DNA of 56,435 bases from DASZZV01 sp035544835 (lineage in GTDB: Bacteria > Acidobacteriota > Thermoanaerobaculia > Gp7-AA8), in the NCBI GenBank assembly GCA_035544835.1, contig DASZZV010000299.1, positions 1-56,435 of the forward strand, read 5' to 3'. Each line of letters begins with the position of its first letter. Within the stretch, counting starts at the first letter, position 1. Below are positions 56,428 to 56,435 of this stretch, in pieces. A model generated the notes under the pieces. That model saw only the letters and a list, made by a program, of their open reading frames with translations. It did not search any database and had not been told where the DNA came from. The translations under genes and the position numbers were made by a program.

Positions 56428-56435
56428 CACTACCG

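Overview
The window is a G+C-rich bacterial chromosome segment, most likely from an Acidobacteriota-type organism. This is inferred from several things seen together: an Oar-like TonB-dependent receptor with a carboxypeptidase-like N-terminal domain, two Ser/Thr kinases, a complete type IV pilus assembly operon, an arginine-rich Rho, frequent GTG and TTG starts, and many intergenic repeats. No rRNA, tRNA, CRISPR array or prophage was recognised.

Layout. 1-6435 (minus strand) is an unusual ABC-transporter-like cluster: a substrate-binding-like protein fused to an OmpA peptidoglycan-binding domain, a permease, an ATPase, a coiled-coil membrane protein, an internally duplicated membrane protein and the first codons of another membrane-anchored protein. 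6927-13027 (plus) has an M20 peptidase, a soluble Ser/Thr kinase abutting a LigD-type ligase-polymerase, and a desaturase with a coiled-coil tail followed by a single-domain receiver. 13011-15989 (minus) carries a PilT-like ATPase and a DegP/HtrA protease. 16222-19614 (plus) is dusB, an unknown gene and rimO. 20069-25637 (minus) is a P4-like acid phosphatase, the TonB-dependent receptor and rho. From 25941 (plus) come a pseudo-receiver/kinase/TonB fusion, a small coiled-coil protein, a BtuFCD-like importer and Rel/SpoT. rpmB (minus) follows.

34735-43027 is pilMNOPQ plus a lipoprotein and a TIG-domain surface protein. 43148-48420 is a tightly packed run: TPR protein, roadblock/LC7 protein, accB, accC, thiE, aroK and a metallophosphoesterase. 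48593-50782 is a FecR-domain secreted protein. 50981-54834 is a second overlapping run: small membrane protein, degenerate ThiE/TenI paralogue, MscS channel with a cyclic-nucleotide domain, NtrC-type regulator and a small unknown protein. The window ends on a complete IS481-like element.

Intergenic space is dominated by repeats: heptameric tandem repeats of four different sequences arranged as inverted pairs near gene ends, three copies of a long palindromic element, three nested-hairpin modules, and a dispersed 27-bp repeat. The best candidates for undescribed biology are the OmpA-fused ABC cluster, the pseudo-receiver/kinase/TonB protein, the orphan roadblock protein, and the heptamer repeat families.
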